Shown: positions 44,940 to 54,235, numbered from the stretch's first letter. The stretch is 64,000 nucleotides of DNA from Sphingomonas sp. M1-B02 (GCF_026167525.1 NZ_CP110679.1:2033501-2097500); one strand, 5' to 3'. Notes: a model not told the origin generated them from the sequence alone. Program-made: numbers and translations.

Positions 44940-45120
44940 CGAAAATCTCCTCGATGCTGAGCCCGAAGATGCGGCCGATGCGGAATGCGAGCGGGAGCGA
45001 GGGATCATATTTCCCCGTCTCGATCGCATTCACTGCCTGGCGCGACACGCCGAGACGGCCGCCAAGCTCTGCCTGGCTCCAGTCGCGTTCGGCGCGCAGC
45101 ACTTTCAGCCGGTTCTTCAT
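44905..45120 (-). CDS. Small XRE-type HTH transcriptional regulator
   Basis: This 71-residue protein is a full HTH_3 domain: MKNRLKVLRAERDWSQAELGGRLGVSRQAVNAIETGKYDPSLPLAFRIGRIFGLSIEEIFDDGEG. It is of the YozG/cro-like short type. An in-frame extension to 45183 is unlikely. It probably controls its own operon through the CTGAC/GTCAG sites just upstream and is coupled to the membrane protein gene. Confidence 0.9.
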   Translation of the reverse strand: MKNRLKVLRAERDWSQAELGGRLGVSRQAVNAIETGKYDPSLPLAFRIGRIFGLSIEEIFDDGEGGGTDAA

Positions 45121-45155
45121 ATGCCCCCGTCTCAGCCCGCCGCTGTCGGCGTCGC

Positions 45156-45243
45156 CTGACCATTTGTCAGGTAACACTGACACTAGTGGCGGAGATTCGT
45201 CAGCTTGTCAAGCAACCCTGACCATTTGCGATGCGAGCCTGAC
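45156..45243. promoter_or_regulatory. Operator array and promoter of the HTH/membrane protein pair
   Basis: At least five CTGAC/GTCAG half-sites lie in 88 bp. CTGAC-N5-GTCAG (45156-45170) and GTCAG-N6-CTGAC (45166-45181) share a half-site. CTGACCATTTG at 45156-45166 recurs at 45218-45228, and a further CTGAC is at 45239-45243. A perfect -35 TTGACA lies on the minus strand at 45206-45211, between the operators. This fits autoregulation by the XRE protein. Confidence 0.6.
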
Positions 45244-45250
45244 TTTGAAC

Positions 45251-46084
45251 TCAGCGCCCAAGCCGTTCGGCATGCCAGGCGACATGATCGGCCATGAAGG
45301 TCGAGATGAAATGATAGCTGTGATCGTAGCCCGGCTGCATTCGCAGCGTCAGCGGGATGCCGGCGGCGGCGCAGGCATCGGCAAGCAATTCGGGACGCAA
45401 TTGCTCCGCGAGGAACTGGTCGGCGTCGCCAATGTCGACGAGCAGTTCGGCCGCGCGGGCGCCATCCGCGATCAGCGCGCAGGCGTCATACGCGCGCCAC
45501 GCGCTCCGGTCCGCGCCGAGATAGCCGCTCAGCGCCTTCTCGCCCCACGGCACCTGCGACGGCGCGACGATCGGCGAGAAGGCCGAGATGCTCCTGAAGC
45601 GATCCGGGTTGCGCAGCCCGATCGTGAGCGCGCCATGCCCGCCCATCGAATGGCCGGTAATGCCCTGCCGATCCATGTCCGCGGGGAACTCGGCGGCGAC
45701 CAATGCCGGCAGTTCCTGCTCGATATAGCTGCGCATCCGGAAGTTCGCGGACCAGGGGGCTTCGGTCGCGTCGACATAGAAGCCCGCGCCCTGGCCGAAA
45801 TCATAGGCCGAGTCGTCGGGCACCTCTTCACCGCGCGGCGAGGTGTCCGGCGCGACGAAGATCACACCCAGCTCGGCGCAGGCGCGGCGATACTCGCCTT
45901 TGTCGGTGACGTTGGCGTGGGTGCAGGTCAGGCCGGACAGATACCAGAGCAGCGGCAGCTTCGCACCGGGCGCGTGGGGGGGAACATAGACCGAGAAGGT
46001 CATGTCGGTGCCGGTGACGGCGCTGGCATGCCGGTAGACGCCCTGGACGCCGCCATGCGCCCGGTTGGTAGAGAGCGTTTCCAC
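45251..46084 (-). CDS. fghA: S-formylglutathione hydrolase
   Basis: This 277-residue esterase-D type hydrolase releases formate from S-formylglutathione in formaldehyde detoxification. Catalytic serine is in GHSMGGHGALTIGL; other blocks are LPLLWYLSGLTCTHAN, DTSPRGEEVPDD, and the C-terminal GYDHSYHFISTFMADH with the catalytic His. Start is GTG 46084, two bases after the frmA stop. It forms the formaldehyde pathway with frmA. Confidence 0.95.
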   Translation of the reverse strand: METLSTNRAHGGVQGVYRHASAVTGTDMTFSVYVPPHAPGAKLPLLWYLSGLTCTHANVTDKGEYRRACAELGVIFVAPDTSPRGEEVPDDSAYDFGQGAGFYVDATEAPWSANFRMRSYIEQELPALVAAEFPADMDRQGITGHSMGGHGALTIGLRNPDRFRSISAFSPIVAPSQVPWGEKALSGYLGADRSAWRAYDACALIADGARAAELLVDIGDADQFLAEQLRPELLADACAAAGIPLTLRMQPGYDHSYHFISTFMADHVAWHAERLGR

Positions 46085-46086
46085 GG

Positions 46087-47199
46087 TCAGTAGACGACGA
46101 CCGAGCGGATGCTCTCGCCCGCATGCATCAGCTCGAAGCCCTTGTTGATCTCCTCCAGGCTGAGGACATGGGTGATCATCGGGTCGATCTCGATCTTGCC
46201 GTTCATGTACCAGTCGACGATCTTGGGCACGTCGGTGCGGCCCTTGGCGCCGCCGAATGCGGTGCCGCGCCAGTTGCGCCCGGTGACGAGCTGGAACGGG
46301 CGGGTGGCGATTTCCTTGCCGGCCTCGGCCACGCCGATGATGATGCTGGTCCCCCAGCCGCGGTGGCAGCATTCAAGCGCCTGGCGCATGACGTCGGTAT
46401 TGCCAGTGCAGTCGAAGCTATAGTCGGCCCCGCCATCAGTAAGTTGCTGAACCGCAAAGATGACCTCATTGCTCGTCAGTCCGCGGGCGTCGATGAAGTC
46501 GGTCATGCCGAAGCGGCGACCCCATTCCGCGCGATCAGGGTTGATGTCGACGCCGATGATCCTGCTCGCACCCGCCATCCGCGCGCCCTGGAGCACATTG
46601 AGACCGATCCCGCCGAGCCCGAACACGACGATATTGTCGCCGACCTGGACCTTGGCAGTGTTGACCACCGCGCCGACGCCGGTGGTCACGCCGCAGCCGA
46701 TATAGCAGCTGGTCTTGAACGGCGCGTCCGCGCGGATCTTCGCCACTGCGATCTCGGGCAGGACGGTGAAGTTCGAAAAGGTCGAGCAGCCCATATAATG
46801 GTAGATGGGCTGGCTCTTATACGAAAAGCGCGTGGTGCCGTCGGGCATCAGCCCCTTGCCCTGGGTGGCGCGGATCGCGGTGCAAAGGTTGGTCTTGCCA
46901 CTGAGGCACGACTTACATTGGCGGCATTCGGGCGTGTAAAGCGGGATGACATGGTCGCCCGGCTTCACGCTGGTGACGCCCTGCCCGACCTCGCGGACGA
47001 TCCCCGCGCCCTCATGGCCGAGCACGCTGGGGAACAGGCCTTCCGAATCGAGCCCGTCGAGCGTGTAGGCATCGGTGTGGCAGATGCCGGTGGCCATGAT
47101 CTCGACCAGCACTTCGCCGGCCTTGGGGCCTTCCAGATCGAGTTCGACGATCTCGAGCGGCTGCTTGGCTTCGAACGCGACGGCGGCTCTGGTCTTCAT
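46087..47199 (-). CDS. frmA: S-(hydroxymethyl)glutathione dehydrogenase (class III alcohol dehydrogenase)
   Basis: This 370-residue zinc-dependent enzyme oxidises the formaldehyde-glutathione adduct to S-formylglutathione with NAD. Catalytic zinc ligands are seen in MATGICHTD and [10 protein letters not shown]; the structural zinc cysteines are in [16 protein letters not shown]. The Rossmann motif is [20 protein letters not shown]. Start ATG 47199 with AAGGAG 7 bases upstream. Operon with fghA. Confidence 0.95.
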   Translation of the reverse strand: MKTRAAVAFEAKQPLEIVELDLEGPKAGEVLVEIMATGICHTDAYTLDGLDSEGLFPSVLGHEGAGIVREVGQGVTSVKPGDHVIPLYTPECRQCKSCLSGKTNLCTAIRATQGKGLMPDGTTRFSYKSQPIYHYMGCSTFSNFTVLPEIAVAKIRADAPFKTSCYIGCGVTTGVGAVVNTAKVQVGDNIVVFGLGGIGLNVLQGARMAGASRIIGVDINPDRAEWGRRFGMTDFIDARGLTSNEVIFAVQQLTDGGADYSFDCTGNTDVMRQALECCHRGWGTSIIIGVAEAGKEIATRPFQLVTGRNWRGTAFGGAKGRTDVPKIVDWYMNGKIEIDPMITHVLSLEEINKGFELMHAGESIRSVVVY

Positions 47200-47260
47200 G
47201 CGATTCTCCTTGCTTGCGCGCCTGATCGGGGATGCGATCGAGGGTTGCAAGGAAGGAAAA

Positions 47261-47335
<75 letters not shown>

Positions 47336-47426
47336 ACTCGCGACGGGCCGGGCCCGGGCGGGAGGGGCCTATGTGCTCGGGGGCGGGCGATTGTCAAGGC
47401 GAAGCCTGAGCGCCTATCACGCGCGG

Positions 47427-47549
47427 ATGGACGATGCGGAGAAGAAGGCGCGGCTGGCCGAGGCGCTGCGGGCCAATTTGCGCAAGCGCAAGGCGCAGGC
47501 GCGCGAGCAAGTGGCCCCGATCGAGCCGCCGCCCGCGAAGGACCCGTAG
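47427..47549 (+). CDS. Small basic protein (sphingomonad-type)
   Basis: This 40-residue protein begins at ATG 47427: MDDAEKKARLAEALRANLRK, then RKAQAREQVAPIEPPPAKDP. A charged amphipathic helix is followed by a proline-rich tail. Short proteins with this xxKxARLAEALRANLRRRK pattern are familiar from sphingomonads and occur there as separate small genes. Function unknown. It is convergent with the Xaa-Pro aminopeptidase gene. Confidence 0.5.
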   Translation: MDDAEKKARLAEALRANLRKRKAQAREQVAPIEPPPAKDP

Positions 47550-47567
47550 CCCTTTCGAATCGCGCGC

Positions 47568-49364
47568 TCAGGCGATCGGCGCGCATTTCCCTTCCAGCCA
47601 GCGCAATTCCTCGCCTTCCAGCTGGGCGCCGACTATGTCGAGCACGCGCTGATGATAGGCGTCGAGCCAGGCGCGCTCGCCTTGGCTCATCAGGCTCGGC
47701 TCGATCAGGCGGCGCTCGATCGGCGCCAAAGTGAGCGTTTCAAAGCCGAGCATCGGCTGTTCGGCGCCTGGAATATCGCGCGCAGCGACGAGCACCAGAT
47801 TCTCGATGCGGATGCCATATTCGCCGGCCTTGTAATAACCGGGTTCGTTCGAGAGGAACATGCCCGCGCGCAGCGGCTCGAGCGACTGGCCGCCGGGATA
47901 ATAAGGCTGGGCGATTCGCTGCGGGCCCTCGTGGACCGACAGATAGGCGCCGACGCCGTGGCCAGTGCCGTGGGCGTAATCGCACCCGATTTCCCAAAGC
48001 GGGCGCCGTGCGAAACTGTCGAGCTGGGCACCGGTGGTGCCGTCGGGGAACAGCGCAGTGGCGAGGGCGATATGCCCCTGGAGGACGCGGGTGAAGCGAT
48101 CCTTCATCTCCGCGCTGGGCTCACCCACCGGCACCACCCGCGTCACGTCGGTGGTGCCATCGGCATATTGGCCGCCCGAATCGACCAGATAGAGCTGGCC
48201 GGGTTCGATCGGCAGGCTCGATTCCTCGGTCACCTTATAATGCGGGATCGCGGCGTTGGCGCCGGTGGCCGAGATGGTGTCGAAACTCAGATCCTTGAGC
48301 ACCCCGGTCGCCTCGCGAAACTGCTGGAGCCGCGCCGCGGCGCTCAGCTCGGTCAGCGCGCCCTGCGGCGCCTCTTCCTCGAACCATTTGAGAAAGCGGA
48401 CCAGGGCGACGCCGTCGCGCGCCTGCGCCGCGCGATGCCCGCTTATCTCGGCGCTATTCTTGATTGCCTTGGCCAGCACCACCGGATCGCGCAACGCCAG
48501 GATGCGCGCACCGCCAGCATCGAGCGAATCGAAGATCGCGGCGACCGCGCGCTCGGGATCGGCGGCGACTCGCTTGTCGCCGAGGCTCGCCAGCGCGGCG
48601 GCGAAATCGGCGCGATCGCGGACGCGGACCGCATTACCGAGATGCTGGCGCACGGCATCGGTCAGCTTGCCCGGCGCGGCGAAGAATTCGGCCGTGCCGT
48701 CGGAATGGACGATCGCATAGGCAAGCGCGACCGGCGTGTGCGAAACATCGTCGCCGCGCACGTTGAACGCCCAGGCGATCGAATCGAGCGCGGAGAGGAT
48801 GACGGCATCGGCCTTCCGATCGGCGAGCCAGTCGGCGATCTCGGCGCGCTTGGCGGCGGACGACTTGCCGGCGGTGGCATCGTCCTGGACCGTCAGCTGG
48901 GCGTCGGAGGGCGCGGGCTGCTCGGCCCAGACCGCGTCGATCGGGTTCGCGGCGACCGCGACCAGCTCGGCGCCCTTCTCGGCCAGCGCCTTGCGCGCTT
49001 CCTCGACCCAGGCGCGGGTGTGGAGCCAGGGATCATAGCCGATGCGGCCGCCGTCGGGGGCATGTTCGCCGAGCCAGTCGGCGACGCTGACCGCGGGCAC
49101 CGGCACATAGTCCCAGGAATCGGCCGAGACCTGCTGGCGTACCTGGAGCGTATAGCGCCCGTCGGTAAAGATCGCGGCTTCCTGCGGGAGCACCACCGCG
49201 GTGCCCGCCGAGCCCTGGAAGCCGGTCAGCCAGCCGAGCCGCTGGGCATATTCACCGACATACTCGCTCATATGCTCGTCGGTGAGCGGTACGACGAACC
49301 CGTCGAGTCGGTCGCGCTTGAGTTGCTCGCGCAGGGCCTGGAGTCGATCGGCGTAGCTGGACAT
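47568..49364 (-). CDS. Xaa-Pro aminopeptidase (M24B)
   Basis: This 598-residue aminopeptidase P removes the N-terminal residue before a proline. It has two N-terminal creatinase-like domains (RLQALREQLKRDRLDGFVVPLTDEHMSEYVGEYAQRLGWLTGF) and a C-terminal pita-bread metallopeptidase domain. Metal ligands are in LVDSGGQYADGTTDVTR, HGTGHGVGAYLSVHEGP, SNEPGYYKAGEYGIRIENL. The length is that of the three-domain eukaryote-like form. Start ATG 49364; much longer in-frame extension upstream is antisense to another gene and rejected. Confidence 0.92.
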   Translation of the reverse strand: MSSYADRLQALREQLKRDRLDGFVVPLTDEHMSEYVGEYAQRLGWLTGFQGSAGTAVVLPQEAAIFTDGRYTLQVRQQVSADSWDYVPVPAVSVADWLGEHAPDGGRIGYDPWLHTRAWVEEARKALAEKGAELVAVAANPIDAVWAEQPAPSDAQLTVQDDATAGKSSAAKRAEIADWLADRKADAVILSALDSIAWAFNVRGDDVSHTPVALAYAIVHSDGTAEFFAAPGKLTDAVRQHLGNAVRVRDRADFAAALASLGDKRVAADPERAVAAIFDSLDAGGARILALRDPVVLAKAIKNSAEISGHRAAQARDGVALVRFLKWFEEEAPQGALTELSAAARLQQFREATGVLKDLSFDTISATGANAAIPHYKVTEESSLPIEPGQLYLVDSGGQYADGTTDVTRVVPVGEPSAEMKDRFTRVLQGHIALATALFPDGTTGAQLDSFARRPLWEIGCDYAHGTGHGVGAYLSVHEGPQRIAQPYYPGGQSLEPLRAGMFLSNEPGYYKAGEYGIRIENLVLVAARDIPGAEQPMLGFETLTLAPIERRLIEPSLMSQGERAWLDAYHQRVLDIVGAQLEGEELRWLEGKCAPIA

Positions 49365-49568
49365 GTCAAACCTTCTGCGTGCGGAACTGTGAAGCGTGCG
49401 ATCTCCTGCGCCTTTGCGCGCACCGCAAAGAGAGGCATTCGTCCTCAAATAAGCGATTGCGGACGAATTTCCACTTCGGAAGCCCCTGTGGCGGGGGCGA
49501 TGCGCTCGATGCAGGCGAGCTGGCGGCGCAGGCTTCGACAGGGCTGCATCCTGGGCTAAGGGACGGGG

Positions 49569-51632
49569 ATGAATGATATCCCCAAACCACCGATCGCCGC
49601 CACGCGCGCCCACAGCTTCTCCGCCCATGGCGTGACGATCGACGATCCCTGGGCATGGCTGAAGGACCCCAATTACCCCGACGTCGGCGACAAGGACGTG
49701 CTTGCCTATCTCGAGGCCGAGAACGCCTATTTCGAGGCGGTGATGGCGCCGCACAAACCGCTGTCCGAGACCCTGTTCAAAGAGATGCGCGCGCGGATCA
49801 AGGAAGACGAATCGACCGTGCCGCAAAAGGACGGCGACTGGATCTACTGGACCGATTACGAGACCGGCGGCGAATATCCGCGCTGGTGGCGCAAGCATGT
49901 CGATGGCGGCGCGGATCAGTTGATCCTCGACGAGCCGGCGCTCGCCGCGGGCAAGGACTATTTCCGGCTGGGGGCGATCAGCGGCAGCCCCGATGGCCGC
50001 TGGCTCGCTTACGCGATCGACGACAATGGATCGGAACGGTTCGAGGTTCGGGTCAAGGATCTCGAGAGCGGCGAATTGCTGCCCGATATCATCCCGGGGA
50101 TGCTTTCGGAGATCGTCTGGACGTCCGATTCGAAGGGTTTCCTCTATGGGGTCGCCAACGAGAATTGGCGCACCGATAATGCCCGCTGGCACAAGCTGGG
50201 GGATCCGATCGAGGCGGACCTGGAGATCTTCCGCGAGGCCGACGAAGGCTACCGCGTCGCGGTGGGCGAGACTCAGTCGCGCAAATGGCTTTTGGTCTCG
50301 ACCGGCGATCATGTGACCAGCGAAGTCTATCTGCTGCCCGCCGACAATCCGGCGGCGGAGATGGTGCTGGTCGCACCGCGCAAGCCCGGCCGCGAATATG
50401 ATGTCGACGAGCATGACGGCACGCTCTTCATCCACACCAACGATTTGGATCCCAATTTCCGCCTGGTGACCGCGCCGGTGGAACGGCCAAGCGAATGGAC
50501 CGAGCGGATCGGCGCTTCGAAGCAGTTCTACATGACCGGGGTGGAGTGTTTCGCCGACTTCTTCATCGTCGAGGGGCGCGAGGACGGGCTCGATCAGATC
50601 GAGCTGCATCGCTACGACCCTGCCATTCCGCCGGTGCGCCTCCCCTTCCCCGAGGCGAGCTATGTCGCGGGACTGGGCGACAATCCCGAATATGCGGTGA
50701 CCAAGCTGCGGCTGGGCTATGAGTCGATGGTCACGCCGGGGACGGTGCAGGATTATGACGTCGCGACGGGCGCGCTCGAGACGCTGAAGGTGCAGGAGAT
50801 ACCGAGCGGCTACGATCCCGCCAAATATCGCACCGAGCGGCTCAAGATCGCGACGCGCGACGGGACGCAGGTTCCCGTGTCGATTGTCTATCCGAAGGAC
50901 TTCCCCCGCGACGGGACCGGCAAGCTCTATCTCTATGCCTATGGCGCCTATGGCTATGCGATCCCGCCGGGCTTTTCGACCAGCCGGATGTCGTTCCTCG
51001 ATCGCGGCATGGCCTTCGCGATCGCGCATATTCGCGGCGGCGACGATCTGGGGCAGCAATGGTATCTCGACGGCAAGCTGGCGAAGCGCGAGAATACGTT
51101 CAACGACTTCGTCGACTGCGCGAAGGGGCTGATCGAACTCGGCTATACCAAGGCGGGCAATATCGCGATCGCCGGACGATCGGCGGGGGGCGAACTGATG
51201 GGGGCGGTCGTCAATTCCGATCCCGAATTGTGGGGCGTGGTGGTGGCCGACGTGCCGTTCGTCGACGTACTCAACACGATGCTCGACGAGAGCCTACCGC
51301 TGACCCCCGGCGAATGGCCCGAATGGGGCAATCCGGTGGAGGATGCGGAGGCCTTCCGGCTGATCCACAGCTATTCGCCCTATGACAATGTGAAGGCGCA
51401 AGCCTATCCGCCGCTGTTCATCTCGGGCGGACTCAACGATCCGCGGGTGACCTATTGGGAGCCGGCGAAATGGGCCGCCAAGCTGCGCGCGACCAAGACC
51501 GACGACAACTGCCTCGTCCTCAAGATGAACATGGGCGCGGGGCATGGCGGCAAGTCCGGCCGCTGGGAAAGTTTGAAGGAAGCCGCCGACGAGATGGCGT
51601 TCGTGCTGTGGCAATTGGGCGTGGAGGAATGA
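49569..51632 (+). CDS. ptrB: Oligopeptidase B-like S9 peptidase
   Basis: This 687-residue prolyl-oligopeptidase-family protease cleaves short peptides after basic residues. N-terminal RAHSFSAHGVTIDDPWAWLKDPNYP and YLEAENAYFEAVM start the propeller. The alpha/beta-hydrolase domain holds GAYGYAIPPGFSTSRMSFLDRGMAFAIAHIRGGDDLG, Ser in IAGRSAGGELMGAV, Asp in ISGGLNDPRVTYWEPAKW, His in GAGHGGKSGR. No signal peptide, so cytoplasmic. The DUF2059 gene follows 3 bp after the stop. Confidence 0.93.
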   Translation: MNDIPKPPIAATRAHSFSAHGVTIDDPWAWLKDPNYPDVGDKDVLAYLEAENAYFEAVMAPHKPLSETLFKEMRARIKEDESTVPQKDGDWIYWTDYETGGEYPRWWRKHVDGGADQLILDEPALAAGKDYFRLGAISGSPDGRWLAYAIDDNGSERFEVRVKDLESGELLPDIIPGMLSEIVWTSDSKGFLYGVANENWRTDNARWHKLGDPIEADLEIFREADEGYRVAVGETQSRKWLLVSTGDHVTSEVYLLPADNPAAEMVLVAPRKPGREYDVDEHDGTLFIHTNDLDPNFRLVTAPVERPSEWTERIGASKQFYMTGVECFADFFIVEGREDGLDQIELHRYDPAIPPVRLPFPEASYVAGLGDNPEYAVTKLRLGYESMVTPGTVQDYDVATGALETLKVQEIPSGYDPAKYRTERLKIATRDGTQVPVSIVYPKDFPRDGTGKLYLYAYGAYGYAIPPGFSTSRMSFLDRGMAFAIAHIRGGDDLGQQWYLDGKLAKRENTFNDFVDCAKGLIELGYTKAGNIAIAGRSAGGELMGAVVNSDPELWGVVVADVPFVDVLNTMLDESLPLTPGEWPEWGNPVEDAEAFRLIHSYSPYDNVKAQAYPPLFISGGLNDPRVTYWEPAKWAAKLRATKTDDNCLVLKMNMGAGHGGKSGRWESLKEAADEMAFVLWQLGVEE

Positions 51633-51635
51633 GGC

Positions 51636-52076
51636 ATGTCGATATTGCTGTTGGCGCTCGCGCAGGCGGTCTCCGCTCCTGATCCGGAGGCGCTGCGGCT
51701 GGGGCGGCGGCTGGCGGAGACGGGGACGCTCGCAGCGCTGCTGCCGATCGTCACCGTCAAGGAGCGCGAAGAGCTGCTACGCGAGCATCCCGAATGGAGC
51801 GATGCCGACAAGGCCGCCTTCCGGGCGACCGCGGACGAGGTCGCCAAGGCCGCAACCGCGCGGCTGATGGAGGCGAGCGGACGCGCCTATGCGCGGATAT
51901 TGTCGCTCCCGGACCTCCGCGCGCTGGTGGCGTTCAACGAAGGCGCGGCAGCGACGCGATGGCGCGCTGCGACGCCCGCGGCGGTGCTCGAGTCGATGGG
52001 CGCAATGGGCGGGTTCGATTACAAGAAGGAAGCGCGAGCGGCGTTCTGCGCGAAGAGCGGCAAGGGTTGCGACTAG
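51636..52076 (+). CDS. DUF2059-like protein
   Basis: This 146-residue protein starts with a short hydrophobic segment (MSILLLALAQAVSAP), perhaps a signal peptide, and has the DUF2059 helical pattern: ALRLGRRLAETGTLAALLPIVT, RLMEASGRAYARILSLPDLRALVAFNEGAAATRWRAATPAAV. It ends with two cysteines (FCAKSGKGC). Function unknown. It is only 3 bp after oligopeptidase B, so co-transcribed. Confidence 0.75.
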   Translation: MSILLLALAQAVSAPDPEALRLGRRLAETGTLAALLPIVTVKEREELLREHPEWSDADKAAFRATADEVAKAATARLMEASGRAYARILSLPDLRALVAFNEGAAATRWRAATPAAVLESMGAMGGFDYKKEARAAFCAKSGKGCD

Positions 52077-52112
52077 CGGCGCACGACCGGACGCGGACCC
52101 TTGGCTACATCT

Positions 52113-52212
52113 CCCACCCGGGCGCAGGCCGGGGCCCAGTATCCGCGGACTGGAGTTCGCAGCCGCCGTCTCGAACAGCTCGAAACCGGATCCCGGCCTG
52201 CGCCGGGGTGGG
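52113..52212. repeat. Paired palindromic repeat
   Basis: CCCACCCGGGCGCAGGCCGG (from 52113, continuing to about 52134) and its inverse at 52190-52212 (TCCCGGCCTGCGCCGGGGTG) form a pair separated by about 55 bases. They are of the same family as the pair in tsaC. Confidence 0.85.
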
Positions 52213-52282
52213 CGTTGGCCAAGCCGTGGCCCAGTCGCAATCTCTCGACTGCACTCCGCCCTCGCTACTTCCGCGACCCTCG

Positions 52283-52364
52283 GTCATCCCGGGGAGAGCC
52301 GGCATCCAGAGTCCAGCAGGACGTTGCTTTCCAACCCTGGATCCCGGTTTTCGTCGAAATGACG
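52283..52364. repeat. Degenerate paired palindromic repeat
   Basis: GTCATCCCGGGGAGAGCCGG with CATCCAG (52283-52308) and the inverse CTGGATCCCGGTTTTCGTCG followed by AAATGAC (52337-52363) form a weaker pair. With 52113-52212 it fills the gap between two convergent genes. No gene is seen in 52077-52366. Confidence 0.65.
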
Positions 52365-52366
52365 GT

Positions 52367-52573
52367 TCAGGTGGGCCCAGGTCCGGATTGAGTCGCCCGC
52401 TCGATCAGCTTGGTCTCGCGGTGGCACTGGTGGCAGAAGGCGAAGTCGAAGGTTTCGCTCAGGACCCAGGCCTGCTGCTCGACGCTCCATTCCGCCCAGG
52501 CGTCGCGCGTGACCGCGACGCCGCCGCATTGTTCGCATGCATGTTCGACCCGAGGCGGCCTTGCTTCAGCCAT
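52367..52573 (-). CDS. Small zinc-ribbon-like protein
   Basis: This 68-residue protein has two CxxC pairs (HACEQCGG and AFCHQCHRE), likely a zinc site, separated by about 35 residues (VTRDAWAEWSVEQQAWVLSETFDF). It resembles a small conserved protein of sphingomonads. Start ATG 52573. Function unknown. Confidence 0.65.
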   Translation of the reverse strand: MAEARPPRVEHACEQCGGVAVTRDAWAEWSVEQQAWVLSETFDFAFCHQCHRETKLIERATQSGPGPT

Positions 52574-52732
52574 GCGCGACCATAACCCGCCAACGGTCCG
52601 CTTTGGAGAGAACAATGTCCGTTACGGAGCGAATTCAGAACCGATCCGAAGGCGATGCGATTTGCCGCAGGTCGCTCCGCTGCAGACATGCTCGCAAGAC
52701 TTTGCTTACCCCTGCGGGCCTAGGGGGGAAGC

Positions 52733-53242
52733 ATGCGACGCTCCCCTTCCCGATCCCGCCAGACAAGCTGGCGCGACCTGCGGACGATGCTGCTCGGCGG
52801 GATTTGTGCGGGGCTCGCATTCGCGGGGTGGAGCGTGATGCGCGAGCAGCCGGTGGCGCCCGCCGCCGTGGCAGCGGACTCGCGTGGCGAGGGCGAGACA
52901 ATACGCTTGGGCCTGTGCCACGGCGGCGGCGGGACCAACTGCGTGGTCGACGGCGACACGATCTGGATGGCCGGCGAGCGGATTCGCGTGGCCGACATCG
53001 ACGCGCCCGAGAGACACCCTCCGCGCTGCGCGGATGAAGCGCGATTGGGAGAGGCGGCGACGCTGCGGCTGCAGGCGCTGCTGAACGCCGGCCCGGTGAC
53101 GTTGGAGACGGGCGCGCGCGATGCCGATCGCTACGGCCGCAAGCTGCGCATCCTGACTCGCAACGGCCGATCGCTCGGCGACCAATTGGTCGACGAAGGC
53201 CTGGCCCGCGCCTGGGAGGGCCGGCGGCGCGCCTGGTGCTGA
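52733..53242 (+). CDS. Thermonuclease-like (SNase) protein
   Basis: This 169-residue protein has an N-terminal membrane anchor or signal (LRTMLLGGICAGLAFAGWSVM) and the staphylococcal-nuclease fold: VVDGDTIWMAGERIRVADIDAPE (Asp and Arg catalytic region), TLETGARDADRYGRKLRIL and LGDQLVDEGLARAW with Glu. It is probably an extracytoplasmic nuclease. Strong purine-rich site (TAGGGGGGAAGC) before ATG 52733. Confidence 0.88.
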   Translation: MRRSPSRSRQTSWRDLRTMLLGGICAGLAFAGWSVMREQPVAPAAVAADSRGEGETIRLGLCHGGGGTNCVVDGDTIWMAGERIRVADIDAPERHPPRCADEARLGEAATLRLQALLNAGPVTLETGARDADRYGRKLRILTRNGRSLGDQLVDEGLARAWEGRRRAWC

Positions 53243-53317
53243 GGGTCGGCAGATAAAGGCTTGATCGCGAGGCTTTTCCCCATCAAATTTCGGCCAAGAC
53301 ATTTGGGGGAGAGACCT

Positions 53318-54235
53318 ATGCGCAGGCTGGCGCAATCTATTCTGCTCGGGCTGCTCGTCGCGGGCGGAGTCGCCGGCGGTGGCGCGGTGATCGCATCGGG
53401 AGCGTCGGTCCAGGCCGACCCGTTCGACACCGCGCGCTATCTGATCAAAGTCAAGGACAGCGCCGGCGCGCTCACTTTGATCGACAGCGGACAGTTCGAC
53501 ATCAATCTACAGACGGACGAGGGCTATAGCCTGCTCCATTATGCCGCCGAGGCCGGCGATCTGGCGCTGGTGAGGGCGATGCTCGAGCGCGGCGCCGATC
53601 CCAATCTGAAGAACAAGCTCGGCATGCTGCCCTATCAGAGCGCTTACTCGACGCTGGTGAAGGCCGAGCTGCGCAAGGCGATGGCCGCGGGCAAGCCGGC
53701 ACCGGCCGGACAGGCGGCCGGACAGGCAGCCGGACTGGCAGCCGGACTGGCAGCCCCGGGCAGCTCCGGCATGTGCGAAATGGCGCGCAACGCACCCGCG
53801 AGCAGCAGCCGATCGCCGGCCCTGCGCCCGTTCCTCGCCGCCAGGGACGCGATCTGGTACAACCATCCCGACGAGCTGGCCGGCCTGATCGAGGATTGCG
53901 TCGCGGTGAACAGCCAGGACGAATATGGCTGGACCCTCCTCCACCAGGCGGCGAGTCGCGACCGGGTGGCGCTGGCGAAGATCCTGCTCGATCGCGGCGC
54001 GAGCAAGACGATCCGCAACAAGGACGGCGACACCGCAGGCCAGCTGGCGACATCGCCCGAAATGAAAGCCCTGCTGGGGGGAAGCACCGCCGCGACGCCG
54101 AAGCCGACGACTGCGCGCGACACCGAATGCCAGCAAAAATATCGGGCCGATGCGGCGCTCTGCTCGGATTCGACGTGCAAGATGGGATCGATGCGCAAAT
54201 GGCAGCAATGCCTGAAGACCGGGCGCTACTGGTAG
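53318..54235 (+). CDS. Exported ankyrin-repeat protein
   Basis: This 305-residue protein has a signal peptide (MRRLAQSILLGLLVAGGVAGGG). Ankyrin repeats are at about residues 50-115 (DEGYSLLHYAAEAGDLALVRAMLERGADPNLKNKLGMLPY) and 200-260 (DEYGWTLLHQAASRDRVALAKILLDRGASKTIRNKDGDTAGQLA). Between is a linker with four AGQA/AGLA repeats coded by a 12-bp tandem repeat, then a cysteine-containing region. The end holds CQQKYRADAALCSDSTCKMG with three Cys. Start ATG 53318 with GGGGGAGAG before it. Function unknown, probably protein binding in the periplasm. Confidence 0.85.
   Translation: MRRLAQSILLGLLVAGGVAGGGAVIASGASVQADPFDTARYLIKVKDSAGALTLIDSGQFDINLQTDEGYSLLHYAAEAGDLALVRAMLERGADPNLKNKLGMLPYQSAYSTLVKAELRKAMAAGKPAPAGQAAGQAAGLAAGLAAPGSSGMCEMARNAPASSSRSPALRPFLAARDAIWYNHPDELAGLIEDCVAVNSQDEYGWTLLHQAASRDRVALAKILLDRGASKTIRNKDGDTAGQLATSPEMKALLGGSTAATPKPTTARDTECQQKYRADAALCSDSTCKMGSMRKWQQCLKTGRYW
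53705..53752. repeat. 12-bp tandem repeat in the ankyrin gene
   Basis: Four copies of GCCGGACAGGCR/GCCGGACTGGCA in tandem encode AGQA, AGQA, AGLA, AGLA. The repeat keeps the frame, so copy-number change would alter only linker length. Confidence 0.95.

Noticed and set aside
47652..49559. 635-residue open frame opposite the Xaa-Pro aminopeptidase
   Set aside because: Antisense to a clear metallopeptidase; composition is that of a shadow frame.
49365..51059. Upstream extension of the Xaa-Pro aminopeptidase on the minus strand
   Set aside because: It is antisense to oligopeptidase B; ATG 49364 matches the usual aminopeptidase P start.
53705..53752. Tandem repeat as a CRISPR array
   Set aside because: The 12-bp units are contiguous with no spacers and are translated as part of the ankyrin gene.
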